A stretch of DNA of 64,000 nucleotides, taken from Spirodela intermedia. Lineage: Eukaryota; Streptophyta; Magnoliopsida; Alismatales; Araceae. Position numbers and translations under genes: made by a program. The notes beneath the pieces were generated by a model, which did no database searches, was not told the origin of the DNA, and worked only from the letters and a program-made list of their open reading frames with translations. This document shows, in pieces, positions 1 through 12,800 of the stretch (position 1 is its first letter; each line of letters opens with the position of its first letter). Location of the stretch: assembly GCA_902729315.2 (NCBI GenBank), contig LR746273.1:2395001-2459000 (forward strand). Direction: 5' to 3'.

Positions 1-318
1 ATATTATTTATTTCTTCGTTGATATTATATACCTCCCACCTTCTGTTCCTCACTGCTTCGTGGGGACCCCGCTCCATCTATCTCACGTTTCTCCCTCTGA
101 TCCTCTGTCCTGGTCGAGACTAGATACAGTCCACATCTCTCTCTCTGTCCCTCTGTGTCTGTGCCAGCGTCCAGTAGCTCACCCCTTCCTGGGCTTCGAA
201 CTCTCTCTCCTCGATGACTGCAGCCATGCACGAGCCGAGATGGGAGGAATCTTCCGCAGAGAGAGAGAGAGTTAGGTGAAGAAGGAGACAGCCAGTAGGC
301 TCTTCTTGGGATCTGCAG

Positions 319-352
<34 letters not shown>

Positions 353-811
353 GAAGGAGAGGGGAACAGAACGAGGCGCCACAAAACTGTGATCTTCTGC
401 AAGAAAGACTGCCACTTGTTCTTCTTCCTCACCCTTTCTGCCCTAAAACGAAAGCATTTGCTCGCAAAGCCCCCACCGCCTCTTCCGGCGAAGTCTCTAT
501 CGAGAAGCCTTCTGCTTCTTCTATTCCTTCAGTTTCGCCGCCATTGGGATCCTTTAGAGATTATTCTCTGCTAGCAGCGACAGGATCAGATAGATATTCT
601 CGAGTAGACGAGAAAGCGGCCTTCCATGGATCGCGGTTGACGAGGAGACTCCTTGCCGCAGAAGGGAGAGGGAATTTCACATAACATCGGCGTTTACAGC
701 ACAAATTTTATGAGTTCCGGAGATTTCAGAGGCGTCCTATAGGGCGGCGCCGCCGTCGCCGTGCCCTCCGGCGATCTCAGAGACAACGGACGCGAATGCG
801 GATCCGACAAC
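1..811 (+). promoter_or_regulatory. 5' flank and leader of the HD-Zip IV gene
   Basis: No separate gene is supported here; the open frames are short and run through a GA tract. The stretch from about 400 to 811 is pyrimidine-rich and GC-rich, as expected of a 5' leader. An ATG at 710 opens a frame that ends at a TAG at 740-742. That frame is the same as the downstream HD-Zip frame, which is then open again to the ATG at 812. The leader may therefore carry an upstream mini-ORF, or the original N-terminus may have been cut by a nonsense codon. Confidence 0.4.
323..350. repeat. (GA)n microsatellite
   Basis: About 14 uninterrupted GA units, roughly 460 bp upstream of the HD-Zip start codon, probably in or near the 5' leader. 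Confidence 0.9.
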
Positions 812-3453
812 ATGAAGAGGATCCTGAGCGATGGCCTCGTCTCCGAAAACACCCCCACGAAGAAGAATAAGAGTATGGTCCATCGCCACACCCCCGAGCA
901 GATCCAGCAGCTTGAAGCGTAAGAGACCATTCCATTTATTTGCATCCTTTTGCTCTCACCTTTATATATTTCCTCTCCGTCATCATTCTTTTCTCCAAAT
1001 TTTCGATCTCTTTTTTGTGACAGATTCTTCAAGGAATGCCCCCACCCGGACGAGAATCAAAGGATGGAATTGTGCAGGAGGCTGAGCTTGGAGGGGCGGC
1101 AGGTCAAGTTCTGGTTTCAGAACAGGCGTACTCTGATGAAGGTAAATGGTAATGTCTTCTCTTCTTCCCCTCTGCAACTGTCCGTCCTCCCCTTCACACG
1201 AAAGCTGTACCGTCGGTGAAGGGCAGACCCAGCTCGAGAGGAAGGAGAACGAACTGCTCAGGCAGGAGAACGAGAGACTGAGGATAGAAAACCGGGCCCT
1301 CCACGCGACGGCGAGGAGCCCCGTCTGCTGGAGCTGCGGCGGCCCCGCCGAGCTCAAGGAGCCGTTGTGGCTGGAGAACGACCGTCTTAGGGAGGATCTC
1401 CGCCGTTACTCCGGGACCCTCGCCGGTCGGCAACCTCCTCACACGGCGGCGTCCTCGCTCGAGACCTCGATGCTGGTGGAGCTCGCCTGGTCGGCCATGG
1501 ACGAGCTGGTGAAGAAGGCGCAGGCGGAGGAGCCCCTCTGGGTCCGCGGCGGCGCCGGCGAGGAGGCGGCGCTGAACGAGGACGAGTACCGACGGGCGTT
1601 CCCCCAGAGCCTCCGCCCGAGACCAGCGCGGTTCGTGACGACGGCCTCGAAAGCGACGGAGATGGTGATGATCACCAGTTCTACCCTAATCGACGGCCTC
1701 ATGGACGCAGTGAGTCCTCCCTCAAAGTTCACCTGTTCACATCTCTGAGAAAATCCTTTGTTCATATCAGAAGCTCTCTTCAGAATCGCTGGCCGGAGAT
1801 CTTCCCTAACGTGGTCGCAAGATCTTCCACCGCCCACGTTATCAGCGCCGGGATCGGGGGAACCAGAAGCGGCATCCTCCAACTGGTGAGTCCCCACCTC
1901 TGTCATCTTCTCCAGGAGGAGGAACTGAAGGTGAGCTCGTTCTTGAAGATGACCGCGGAGCTCCAGGTCCTCTCGCCGTTGGTGCCCCTGCGGGAGCTCA
2001 GCTTCCTCAGGTTCTGCAAGGAGCTCTCTCATGGCGTCTGGGCCGTCGTCGACGTCTCCGTGGGCACCGTCGGAGAAGACCCCTCCTCCCCTCACAGTCC
2101 TCTGGTCTATCAGCGGCTTCCCTCCGGCTGCGTGGTGGAAGACATGGCCAACGGGTGCTCCAAGGTGCTTCAACGGGAACCTGTTCTTGCCGGCGATGAG
2201 CAGCTATGGCCATCTCCGGCATTTTCTCCGGAGATGATGACGATGGCTGATCGATGCCGCAGGTCACATGGATAGAACACGCGGACTACTACGAGTCTGC
2301 TGTGCATCCGCTGTATCGTCTGCTCCTCCGCTCCGGTATGGCACTCGGTGCGCGCAGGTGGGTCGCCGCACTGCAGCGCCACTGCAACTCCCTGGCGGCG
2401 CTCTCCTCCTCCGCCGTCCTCTCCGGCGGCGATTCTCCCGGCAAGTCCCCACTTCGCTTCCGTATCTGGCTTCATCTCTATAGCTCTCGATAAAGATATG
2501 ATGGGCCTCTCTCTCTCTCTCCGGTTGAGACAGTGGCGGCGGGGAAACGGGAGATGCTGAAGCTGGCGGGGAGGATGACGGAGAACTTCTGCGGGGGGGT
2601 GAACGCGTCACCGGCGAGGGGGTGGAGGAAGCTGAGAGCTGAAAACCTCGGCGAGGACGTGCGGGTGGCGATTCGCAGGGCCATGGCCGTACCCGGGGAG
2701 CTATCCGACGCAGTGATCTGCGCCGCCGCCTCGGTGTGGCTGGCGGCGCCGCCGCAACATCTCTTAGACCTCCTCCTGCGCGGCGAGTGGAGAATCCTGT
2801 CCGACGGCGGGCCGGTGCAGGAGGCAGCCACCATAGCCACCGGCCGCCGGCGGGAGAATACCGTCTCTCTTCTACGCGCCGGAGTAAGTCGTCTACATAT
2901 ACAGCTATGTTTCCCTTCTGCTCGCCGGAGTCGCCCTCACTACCATTGCAGCTTCTCCTGTCTGCTCTTGCTCGGACACGGGATGAGCCAGTTTTAGAGA
3001 GAGAGAGGAAGCAGAAGGGATCAGTTCCCAAAACCAGCCCTACCATGTCGTTCTAATCTTTTTGTTTTACTCGTGCATGGCCACATGCAGCCTGGCTGCG
3101 CCGCCAACGGCACGACGCTGATCCTGCGAGAGGTCTCCACTGACGTGTCGTCCTCGCTGGTTGTGCACGCGCCGCTGGAGGCCGCCGCCGCGGACCTCGT
3201 CGTGAACGGTGGCGACTCCTCCGGCGTGGCGCTGCTCCCATCTGGGTTCGTTGTCACTTCCGACGGCAGTGCCGCCGTGGGAGCACCAGCGTCGAAGACG
3301 GGCGGCTCCCTCCTGACGGTGGCGTTCCAGATCCTCGCGAACGGCCTCTCCGATACCAACACGCTCGCCGTTGACTCCGTGGAGACGGTCAACAGCCTCA
3401 TCTCCCGCACCCTGGGGAAGATCGAGGCCGCCCTCCACTGCTGTGAGTGCTGA
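812..3453 (+). CDS. Class IV homeodomain-leucine zipper (HD-Zip IV/START) transcription factor
   Basis: Nuclear transcription factor of the GL2/HDG/ROC family, which controls epidermal fate and cuticle genes through the L1 box. Exons: 812-918, 1024-1141, 1227-1709, 1784-1885, 1949-2164, 2263-2440, 2534-2883, 3091-3453; all phases agree, giving 638 residues. A homeodomain covers about residues 17-75 (KFWFQNRR in helix 3). A zipper-loop-zipper follows from 76, with the family's CxxCGG motif at C109/C112. A START domain starts near 150 ([22 protein letters not shown]), and the C-terminal HD-SAD region ends normally ([15 protein letters not shown]). Intron 6 uses a GC donor. Oddities: the N-terminal arm before HRHTPEQ is not the usual basic KKRYHRHT form, helix 3 ends RTLMK instead of RTQMK, and the protein is shorter than the usual 700-800 residues. 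The ATG at 812 was chosen because the next in-frame ATG upstream (710) is cut off by a stop at 740. Subgroup is not certain. Confidence 0.9.
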
Positions 3454-3630
3454 GATAGAGATAGAGCTTAATATGGATACAAAAAAATCAGGCCATTGCA
3501 TGAATTAGATGAAATTCGTAGTGTTGACTCGCTCGCACGCCCATGAAAGGGACGGCATCGAGATAGACCTGCAACGGATGGTCAGCTGGTGGATACACCT
3601 CCCCCTTCCTCTGTTGTTTTTGTATTTAGA

Positions 3631-3632
<2 letters not shown>

Positions 3633-3681
<49 letters not shown>
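3633..3681. repeat. (CT)n microsatellite
   Basis: About 24 uninterrupted CT units, 180 bp downstream of the HD-Zip stop codon, likely at the 3' UTR boundary. Confidence 0.95.
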
Positions 3682-3686
<5 letters not shown>

Positions 3687-3729
3687 GAGAATAAAGTAGA
3701 TGGAACCGAAAAGTCAGCTTATTTATCCG

Positions 3730-4342
3730 GTCAACGTGAAGTATGTAGTCAATGCTCATTTTTTATTTTGATTATTCACCTTCCCCGTCTAAGTTATTTT
3801 GATTAGTGTTACTCTATTTTACAACTTGTTGGATTAGACTACGAGTTCATAATTAAAAAGTCAACGCGAACATGAGATTTGGTAATGATGTTGAATGATG
3901 CAGTCCGGGGAAAAATGTCAATCCCGTTGCTATTAGCTTCTCTCTTACATCCAAACTCAACAAATTGAGGTCAAAAGCCAGAGTTAACTTCCCTCACATG
4001 TCGGTCAACCAAAAACAATAATGTCAACAAGTCCGAGTTTCTTGATGACTCGTAAATCCTTGGTAATTAGGTTTGAAGAATCTATAACAATGCGGCGATT
4101 AGTTTCACATCCCTGGAAAATTGGTTTTCTACGTTGACTTTTAAGCATCAAGTGCTGCGTTGAGGAACGACATTAGTAAAGGAAAACTCTACCGGGGGCA
4201 AGAGGTCGTCGGAGCCACATACTGAGTACCGTTGACTTTTGTGTTATTCATCGATATGTCAATAAGGCTCACATCTTATATCCTACGTGGATTTTTTCTT
4301 TCTTTACCAAATAAGTGGATTTTTTCTTTCTTTATAAGTCAA
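3730..4342. promoter_or_regulatory. W-box core cluster
   Basis: Eleven TTGAC/GTCAA pentamers in about 610 bp, at 3730, 3748, 3860, 3917, 3970, 4004, 4023, 4134, 4232, 4258 and 4338. Two on the plus strand read GTTGACTTTT. TTGAC is the core of the WRKY-binding W-box. About one copy would be expected by chance. Placement 470-1080 bp upstream of the MUN gene ATG suits a promoter role; WRKY control is inferred. Confidence 0.45.
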
Positions 4343-4808
4343 TTCACCAAAAATAATAGGAGTGTACTGTACGAGAGAGAGAGAGAGAGAGAGATTCTCC
4401 TAAAATTAATTTATTGGGTCCACCGCGCCCAGGTGGGCCCACTCTCTGCCGTGGATCCTTCTTGATCGAAGTCTTCAGACCAGGAGCCGTCTGCAGGGGA
4501 GCGTGGAGGAGGGTCAACCATCCCTGGTTGCGCCGCTTCTCTGGGGCACCAGGACTTCGTCGCTCTTCTCGGCCAGGTGGCGGCGGAGAGCCCAACATAA
4601 GAAGCCCAGCTGAGCCACGATCCCCTCCTGTCGGAAAGATTTCCCATTTTCTTTTCTTTTTAAAATTCGGAGGCGGAGGGAATGTTCGATGGCTTGGACC
4701 AGTCATGCTTCTTGGCCCTCTCCGTCCCGCTCACGCCGCTCATCGCCCTCTGAGGGAGAAGGAATCTGATCGGGTTGCGGGAGAACGGGGTTTTAGAGCT
4801 CCTTCTGA

Positions 4809-7800
4809 ATGGAGAATGATGCTCTGTTGCGTCGGTACCGGCGGGAGCGCCGGAGGCTGCTCGAGTTCATCCTCTCCGCCGGCCTGGCGGCGGAGGTCCG
4901 GCCACCGCCCGGAGCCGAGGAGTTTATCGGACGTCGATTTGGATGTCGTTAGCGCCGATTATGTTCTCGAGCGCGTAAAGTCCGGTGAGTCGCTGTCTCA
5001 GCTTTTTGCGCCGGTTGGCTGTGCTTGTGGGGTGGAGCTGTGACGGCCGGAGAGTGTGCGAGTTTTTTGTGCAGGTGGGATGTTGGACCTCTCAAAAGCC
5101 AGCGAGAGGTACCAGGATGAATTGAGGTTCCCAGTTATGGTGGGTGCATTTCCTGATAATTCTTTTTCTTTTCATTTACGCGTCTTTCGTTTTTTTTAAA
5201 TAATTTATGCGCGTTTACACGAACCCTCATTAAGTGTTCACGTCAGGCTTCAACCATAGTTGATTTGATATATTTTCTCTAATGAAGAAATCCAAATCTC
5301 TTGGACGGGTTTGTGATGAGCTAAGCATAGTTCTTTTAAACGTCTAATGGTTCTCGTGTCATGAAGATCCGAGTTTTTTTTTTTTATATATATATATATT
5401 TATGTGGCACTCGTTTTCTTTAAAATTCTGTAGGTCTTGGCTGCTTGTTCATGAAATCGAGAACAAGAAAACTAATCCCGTGAAAGTACCTGCGATCTAG
5501 TAATTTCAATAGCTCTTGGGTTATTTATAGACGAACACATTAACGGCAATATGTCATTGACATGTGTCTTAACTCTCAGAATGTGGTGTGCTCGTGTTTA
5601 ATTACTTCTGTCACATTATTGATTTGAATTCTTAGATTTGGTCCATTAGCTCTGAAGCAATGCACCATTTATGCTGCCTATTGCGTTGGTCTCTCAAAAT
5701 TTATTTTTTGCAGCATTTCTGATGCCTCATCTATGCACATTACCCCATAAGTGATGACATTTGATGCAATATTTTTGAGAGGGGTGGAAAGGTTTGTTTC
5801 TTTTTGACATCTTCGTGGAGATCTGAGCCTGTAGTTGGCCTATTTGATGTGGAAGGAGCCTGAGCTTCAGTGTAGAACAAACGTAAAAGTCAGACTTCAG
5901 AAATATTTATTTATTTATTTGGTTTTAAATTATGAGTCCCAATTTTGAGACATGTTGGAGGAGGTTTGGATGAGGTAGCGAATTTCCACCGATTATTAGT
6001 GTTCAAATGTGGGAGATTCCTTTTTTTTGTTTTTTGCTTTTTGAAGGGAGGGTCGTTGCCTATATTCAAATAAGATTATAATTGGGGAATCGATCCTAAA
6101 TCATGTTAAACATGAGGATTTTCTCTCTGAATCTCTTAGAAAGGTGCAAACATTGGTCCCTTCCAAGCGTTATCCTCAGCTCTTATGTCTCCTTATCGTG
6201 GGTTGGCATCAGAAAATTTTCTTCTTTCTTCTCCCCTCACCGTTTTAGTTGGATTAGCATTAGTTTAGCCTGACACCCTCCAACCTAATTAATTTAGATG
6301 TGTTGTGGGGTTAGCGGTATTCCCTCTTTTGTAAAATTAAATCCTCACTGAAAAAGTGAGTATTAGTTTTTATTATTTTCATGAAGGCATGCTTTTTCTT
6401 CATTTGAAAGATCCTTTTCCCATGATACTGGCTGTTTTATCAGGTATGAGCTGGCCAGGAATTGATTTGATTCCGGGAAGAGTTGCGTAGAATTATTTTT
6501 TGAGCTGAAATGAATCTGAAATGAGTTTTGTTAGTCGTAACAAGCTGTCATCTTTCTTTAGCATTTTTTTTTCTCATCAACGGGAGTAGAGCTGAAAATG
6601 ATACCTTTCGCTTTTCAGATAAGCTCACGGACAGGAATCACGTTTTTCCTGAATTCGAAACCCGAATTTTCTGGGCCTCCACCTCAACGCAACCCTCCCC
6701 AAGCTAATTTGAGCTCCCACCAGGCATCTTTTGCAGCTGAGCAGTCAGAACAGAAATCTGGAAGAGATTGTACGGATTCTAGAATTCCCAATAATGTTCA
6801 CTGCACGGCTACAACATTTACCTCTTATCCACCTTTGAAAGACACAAGTAGCATCTCCTTTGGCTTACCCACGCTAAGTACAGGTGTTCTTTACTTTCCA
6901 TTTTTATCCTCTAAAATGTTTTAGTGGCTTCTATCAGATTCACTGATTCCCGAAGCTGTTACTTAGGAGGTGATTTATTTATTTGATCTTGTTGTTTTTT
7001 CGTCTCGAAGGACTATCTGACGATGATCTGCGAGCAACAGCCTATGAGGTGTTAGTAGCTTCTGTCTTAATTTTCGGGTTAGTCTCCCTGTGCACTCATC
7101 ACTCTGTTCTGTCTGCAAGCCTGTGTCAAAATCACTCATCTTTGGATTTCTAGGGGACACGCTTATTTTCATGAAGACAAACAGAAGGAAAAGAAGTCCA
7201 GATTTTTGACGGGCTTAAGAGCCAAAAGAGACAGAACAAAAGTCATCACTCAATCTGTAGATTGGCATTCTGAGATTCTGGATATGATTCGAGTTCAGAT
7301 GGAGGCAAGCTCATTTTATTTTTAATTATGCAGAAGAGTTTTCATTTCCTCTGGAATGGTGTCAGGAATGGGCCGTTGCTTGGCGCTTATTAGAAATTTG
7401 GATGTGGGTAAACACTTGGTATGGTGGATGGACTTTTTGATATAGATCATAAATAGCAATGAAAGAGCTTTATGATCCGTTCTAACAGATGTTGAGAGTT
7501 TTCTACTACTTTGAATGGAAAGTTTTCTGTTCCTAAATCTGTAATCATTTTGCATCATAAATAGACTCTGTGAATGAGAATCCTCTCATGCTGAATTTTG
7601 GCATTTGTTGATACTTTTTAAATTGGTGATTGATTAGCGTCCTTTCTATATTGCTTACCGGAGTCTAGGTTAGAGTCTTAATATCCTTTGGCAGTGGACA
7701 CATTTCATGCCATCATGTTAATTCTTTAACTTCTAGGAACTCATCTGTTCACATTTTAGACTATCATTTTCTGCATGACATTCAACATCCCTCATCCGAT

Positions 7801-9840
7801 GTAGTCGTTCTAGGGTCTCCTAATTCACTGCATAAAAATATGTTGCTCTTTACGCTTGGCTTTCTGAACTTAATTGCGACTAGGGCTCTTTTGCTGACGA
7901 ACATATCGTTTGTGTCTAGTTATCGTCATTAGTTTTATTGTTTGGGATGACAATATTTTCTTTAATTTCACATCTTTTTCTTTTTGCTAGATTTCAGAAG
8001 CAATGGATGCATGTATTAAGCGAGGAGTAATGCTTTTCCATTCAACGTTGACATCAGAACGAATTGACGTCCCTCAAATCATGCTTGAGCTCCTAAGCAA
8101 TGTTAAAAAGTCAGGTTTTGTTAATGAAAAGCTGTTCACACAATGGCAGCTGAAGAAGGCAAGGCTAAATCTTCATTCTTCTGTTTTCCATGTTTTCAGG
8201 ATTCTAGATTTATATGCGTTCTCCTTTTTTCTAGGTAAATATTCTTGAAGAACTTCTTTGTGGTTCTGTAGATGTTGTTACGGAAGATGAATATGCAGCA
8301 CTGAAGCTATCTATTTCAGGGTTAAGAAATATCAGTGTAAGCCTTCCTGTTTATTTTATATTATGTATGATTTTTTAATGAAATATGAATTGGATGAAAT
8401 TAATCATCGATTTTCTCTCTGTTCCTGTCTAGGTGCCAATTCTTTGCCGTTTTGTTTTATTGCATCGTCTTTGTGGGCTTGATTGATCTATAATGTTGTT
8501 CCAGGGAAGAAGTGACAAAACAGACTCAGCTGGACAAGATAATATTCTGATGACTATTAGAAACTTTGTATCAAGGTTGTCTAATGTGCCTGGAAAGTTT
8601 GGCCTCCCAGGTGAAACCTGCTACTGGACGAGCAGTTATCATTGTCATGTCAAACTATATGAGAAGTTACTCGTGAGTGTTTTTGATATCCTTGAAGATG
8701 GTGAGATAGTAGAGGTGTGTGTGGTTACACCTGCCGGCAAACTGTAGTTTCAATTTATTTGTTAAGGTTATTTATCTATGTTTGCTATACTGTACAATCA
8801 TGCATCTGGTTAATTTATTTTTATTTTCCTTGTAGGAATCCGAGGAGTTCCTCTCTATTTTTAAATTAACCTGGCCTGTGTTGGGCATCACTCAAAAATT
8901 GCATGATGTATTATATGGGTGGGTGCTTTTACAGCAGGTATTTATTTATTTATTTATTTCTCTGTTTCTGATCGGTAAATAAATATCCAAATACTGAGGT
9001 GTCCTGAGAACTTTACTTGATGGCAATTCTCATCTTATCTCTATTTAAATTTTATGTATAAATGCAAGGTAAACTCGGAAAGCATGCCTCGGACTCATTT
9101 GCGTTTTCAGTGTATGATTCTTGTATGACCACCACCATTAAAAATGTTCTTTTTTAGATAGTTTATGTGTCCTAGCTGTGCCAATTTTTTTTCTAGAAAC
9201 TGATTTTTATATCCATGTGGATGATGTAAATTCTTATTTGCTGTGCATTTTCGGCAAAAATTACAACCTCAAAAATTTATCTGGTTCGTTACTGAGCTAT
9301 CAAGTAAGCTAAAGTTTGGTTTCATTTATCTGTTATCAGAGTGGGTTACCAAGTTCCCACTCTGGTATCTCCCGAGCTCAGCTTTGCCCCCTTCTATACT
9401 CTTTGCGGTGGTCACCTACCCCCTTGTAGTCTCAGGTGCGTGACCCCTCATCTTCCTCGTTGCTCTCTTTTGCCGCCTAAAGCCAACTGCTTCCCCTTCC
9501 TTGCCCTATGGTAGATTGCATATGTTCGCCAAATCAGACCACCCAACCTCCTCTCCCACGAAAGTGCTTTCTCATTCACCAGATACCCAGGTCCATGAGT
9601 GTTAGGCGCAGTTACCAAGATGGAACCACCTGCATTCTTCTCTCATCTTCTCTCCTTCAGTATCTGTAAGTCGAGTATTCAGCTCCCTTCTTGTCACACT
9701 GTTCTTCCCTTCTTTGTCTACATTGCTCTGTCTCCATTTATCTATTTCTCTTTGAATGTAAACCCTCTTCCCCGCTGTCCTCACCATCCATCTTTGAGTG
9801 TATTTATCCTCCACCTCTATTTCCCTTCTCTGTGTAAATT

Positions 9841-9888
<48 letters not shown>

Positions 9889-12800
9889 CATCATGTATAT
9901 CTAGTACGTATAATATATAGACGTGTGTCAGTCTCCCTCTCTCCCTCTTGCTTGACTGCATGTTTCAATTGCATTAAAAAATGTGATGATTAAAATCTTC
10001 TGCCTCTCAGTCAAAGTGTTTCCCCAGTATGCTGAAAGTAAAACTCTTCCAGATATCAGTTGATTGGTTGATTTCCAGCCGAATTTGAACTTTAGTTGCT
10101 ACCGGATTTTGAAATCCCACATGTACCTGGTTGATGTGGAGGAGGTACAAGAAATAAAAAAAAAAATCCCTCTCTGCTACTGACTGCTGTGATGTGCTAC
10201 CTCTTCTTCCTGCCAGTGACTACTGCGAGACTGCATTTGTCTATTATTCCTTGTTCATAATCCTATCAGGAAAAGAAGACTTGAAAGATTAGTTCATGAT
10301 AATGAAAATATGTCTGCTGGGCCTAGCTGATCCTGGTCAGTCTCATTCTTTGACGATTCTCTTTTATTTGTGTGGAGTTCAGTTTGACAGAATATAATGG
10401 TTGAAAAGGGATCTGAATCATGATTTAGCTATGCTTTAGGATGATGTTTAGCTCGTTCAATATCTGGAGACGTCAAGATCTGCGTTATGGATTGTATCTG
10501 GGGCATTTCCCTTATTTGAAATTCTTTTATTAAAGCCTTTTCATGTCTGTTTAAGTGTAGCACTGATGTAGAGTTCAAAATTCTTTATCCTTAACCCAGC
10601 ACTCTATGATTTTCACTTTCATATGTATCGTTATTTAGATTTGATACATACCTTTATGAACGTTCTGATGAGGATTTTTTTGTAGTATATATTGACAGGA
10701 GAAACTACTCTATTAAAAAATGCGGTTATTCAAATTCGGAAAGCAGTATCAAGTGAAGATGTTAATAGAAATGAAGAAGCGTATATGAACTGTCTTTTAT
10801 GTTTTAATGGAGGTCATGAAGGCCATGGAGACTTAAGTTTGGTGCAGGCTGTTTTATCGTCAATTAAGGGTTGGTGTGACAGCAAGTTGCGAGACTACCA
10901 CTTATATTTTACTCAGGTCTACGATTTTAAAGAATTCCTCTTCCTTTTTGTTATTACATGCAGTTAAACTAGCTTTCTCTTAAATGATGATATACCAATT
11001 ATTGTTGGAACCAAGAATTGGTTCCGACAATAACAAAGCATAATACTAACTTTGTGAGCTCATATCTTGTGGACTTTAGTTTTTAATGCCTTCCATATTA
11101 TAACTATGCATTATGCACGTTACCCTTTTCAGCTTACTTATTGCAAGTTTTGCATTCTGTAGCTGATTGCTGGTTCAGAAAAATAACATGGTAGTGAATG
11201 CATGGGTTGATTCTCTTTTAGAACCTGGAATATATTGGTTGATTATAGTTTTTTTTGACCATTGATTTTGATCAAATTCCTTGTCAAAAAATGCTAGCAG
11301 TGCTTTTCTTTTATGTCTAAGCATGAGAAAAAAAGTTGGTTCTCCTGGCCATAAACAGGCCATAACTACACTATTTTTAGATCATTTTTTTGAACTTATG
11401 GAGTGTTTTGAGCCTTATCATTTTTAGCCGATCTAGGTAGTGTGGAAATTTATTTTTATTCAATGAAGACTTAACTTCTGTGAAATTGATTTATTGATTT
11501 AGTTGGCGTGTAATAGGAAGCTTTGACAAAGAATCTACTCGTTTTAGCTACTAATGGATTGTACCTGCTTTTTTGGGTCTGCTGGAAGCCTGTAAAAACC
11601 CTTAATTTCTGAGATACATTTCTTTCGTGCGTCCAAATTGCCACAGAGTTGCATAGGGGATAAGCCACCAGATTGAGCTTAGATTGTCTTATCCTTCCAT
11701 TTAATGGGACAGTTTTCTCTTGTAATTGAAACTTATACAATATTGTTGACTCCACTCAGCAAGAGATGTAGGTGGAACCAATACACATAAAAAATGTTAG
11801 AGTTCCAGCATGTTTACCTTTCTTCACTTGTCTACTGCAATGTTCTCCTTGTTTTGTTGTCTCCTTATGGTTGATACCCAACAATCATAGCTGAAACTAT
11901 CACGAGGAAAGGCAATTAAATTAATCAAGCAATAATTATATGAATGTATTTATATTCTGCATATTCAGTTAGACTGAAGAAGAGGAAAGTAAATGTGTGG
12001 TTGAAAGGGACATTTATGTTCAACAGTTTTGGCTAGAATTGGAAAGGAACTAGATTCTGTCATCGAAATAACTGTGTTTGGACCTTTGTTTCTATTGTTA
12101 TTCATTGGAGCCGAAAATGTATATAAAAATGCTTAATCATGAGAGAACAGTCTGGTCATTGCCAGATTATGTATTTTGAGTTTTTTTCACTTTTCTTGTT
12201 GAACATTTGAGAAACAATTATTGGAATTTTCACTATTTTTGTTTCGAATCAGTGTTTTACCTTTCTTGTGGTGCCTTGTTTCCACCTGAGAATCGGAACT
12301 CATTTTTATTTTCACTTGAAGCATTTTCCAGTGGAAACAATGATGTACAACAAAAAACATAGAAATGATAGTTAAAATAATGGATACTTATTATTTTCTG
12401 CAGAAACCCGATGACTTTGTAAGTGCTGTAAACTTAGCAGCTGTTCTTGTATTGCATTTTGGTGGAGAACGGTATGAAAGCAAGGTCAGTAGTATGCCAA
12501 TTTTCCATTATGATTCCAATTGCATTTATTTTCCCTCATCTTATTTACTAGGTTTATCTGCCAGGGGTAGTTATTTATTGGCATCATGTTTATTTATTCT
12601 AAAAAATTATACCTTTCAGCCGTGACCAATTTACTGAGTTCTATGACTATGAACAAATAAGATGATTGGTAGGATGATTTATTGATTGGACCAATGTTGT
12701 CTCTAAACTCACTACTGTTCTCACCATGAGTTCTTCTCATTGATGACTATGAACTTCAATTTTTACTTTGTTTTTTGCTTTAAAAATGGAGTCATGAGTT

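Larger units (their letters stand above)
3454..4808 (+). promoter_or_regulatory. Intergenic region and promoter of the MUN-domain gene
   Basis: No gene seen. It holds the 3' end of the HD-Zip gene, a CT microsatellite, an AT-rich stretch crowded with TTGAC/GTCAA cores (3730-4342), a short GA tract (4373-4394), and a GC-rich segment from about 4400 that is probably the 5' leader of the next gene. A long open frame through 4414-5043 matches no family upstream of 4920 and is the shifted frame of exon 1. Confidence 0.5.

Noticed and set aside
1146-3056. Several long frames on both strands over the HD-Zip gene
   Set aside because: Shadows of GC-rich exons; the family sequence lies only in the spliced plus-strand reading.
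4414-5043. Long plus-strand open frame across the MUN gene 5' end
   Set aside because: Only its last part (from 4921) matches the family; upstream residues look like random GC-rich translation. Treated as the shifted frame of exon 1, though starting from 4816 cannot be excluded.
9599-9961. Open frames with SLSLSL or REREER runs
   Set aside because: Translations of CT/GA microsatellites; the same holds at 3505-3694, 30868-31143, 54002-54233, 61640-61894 and 63502-63882.
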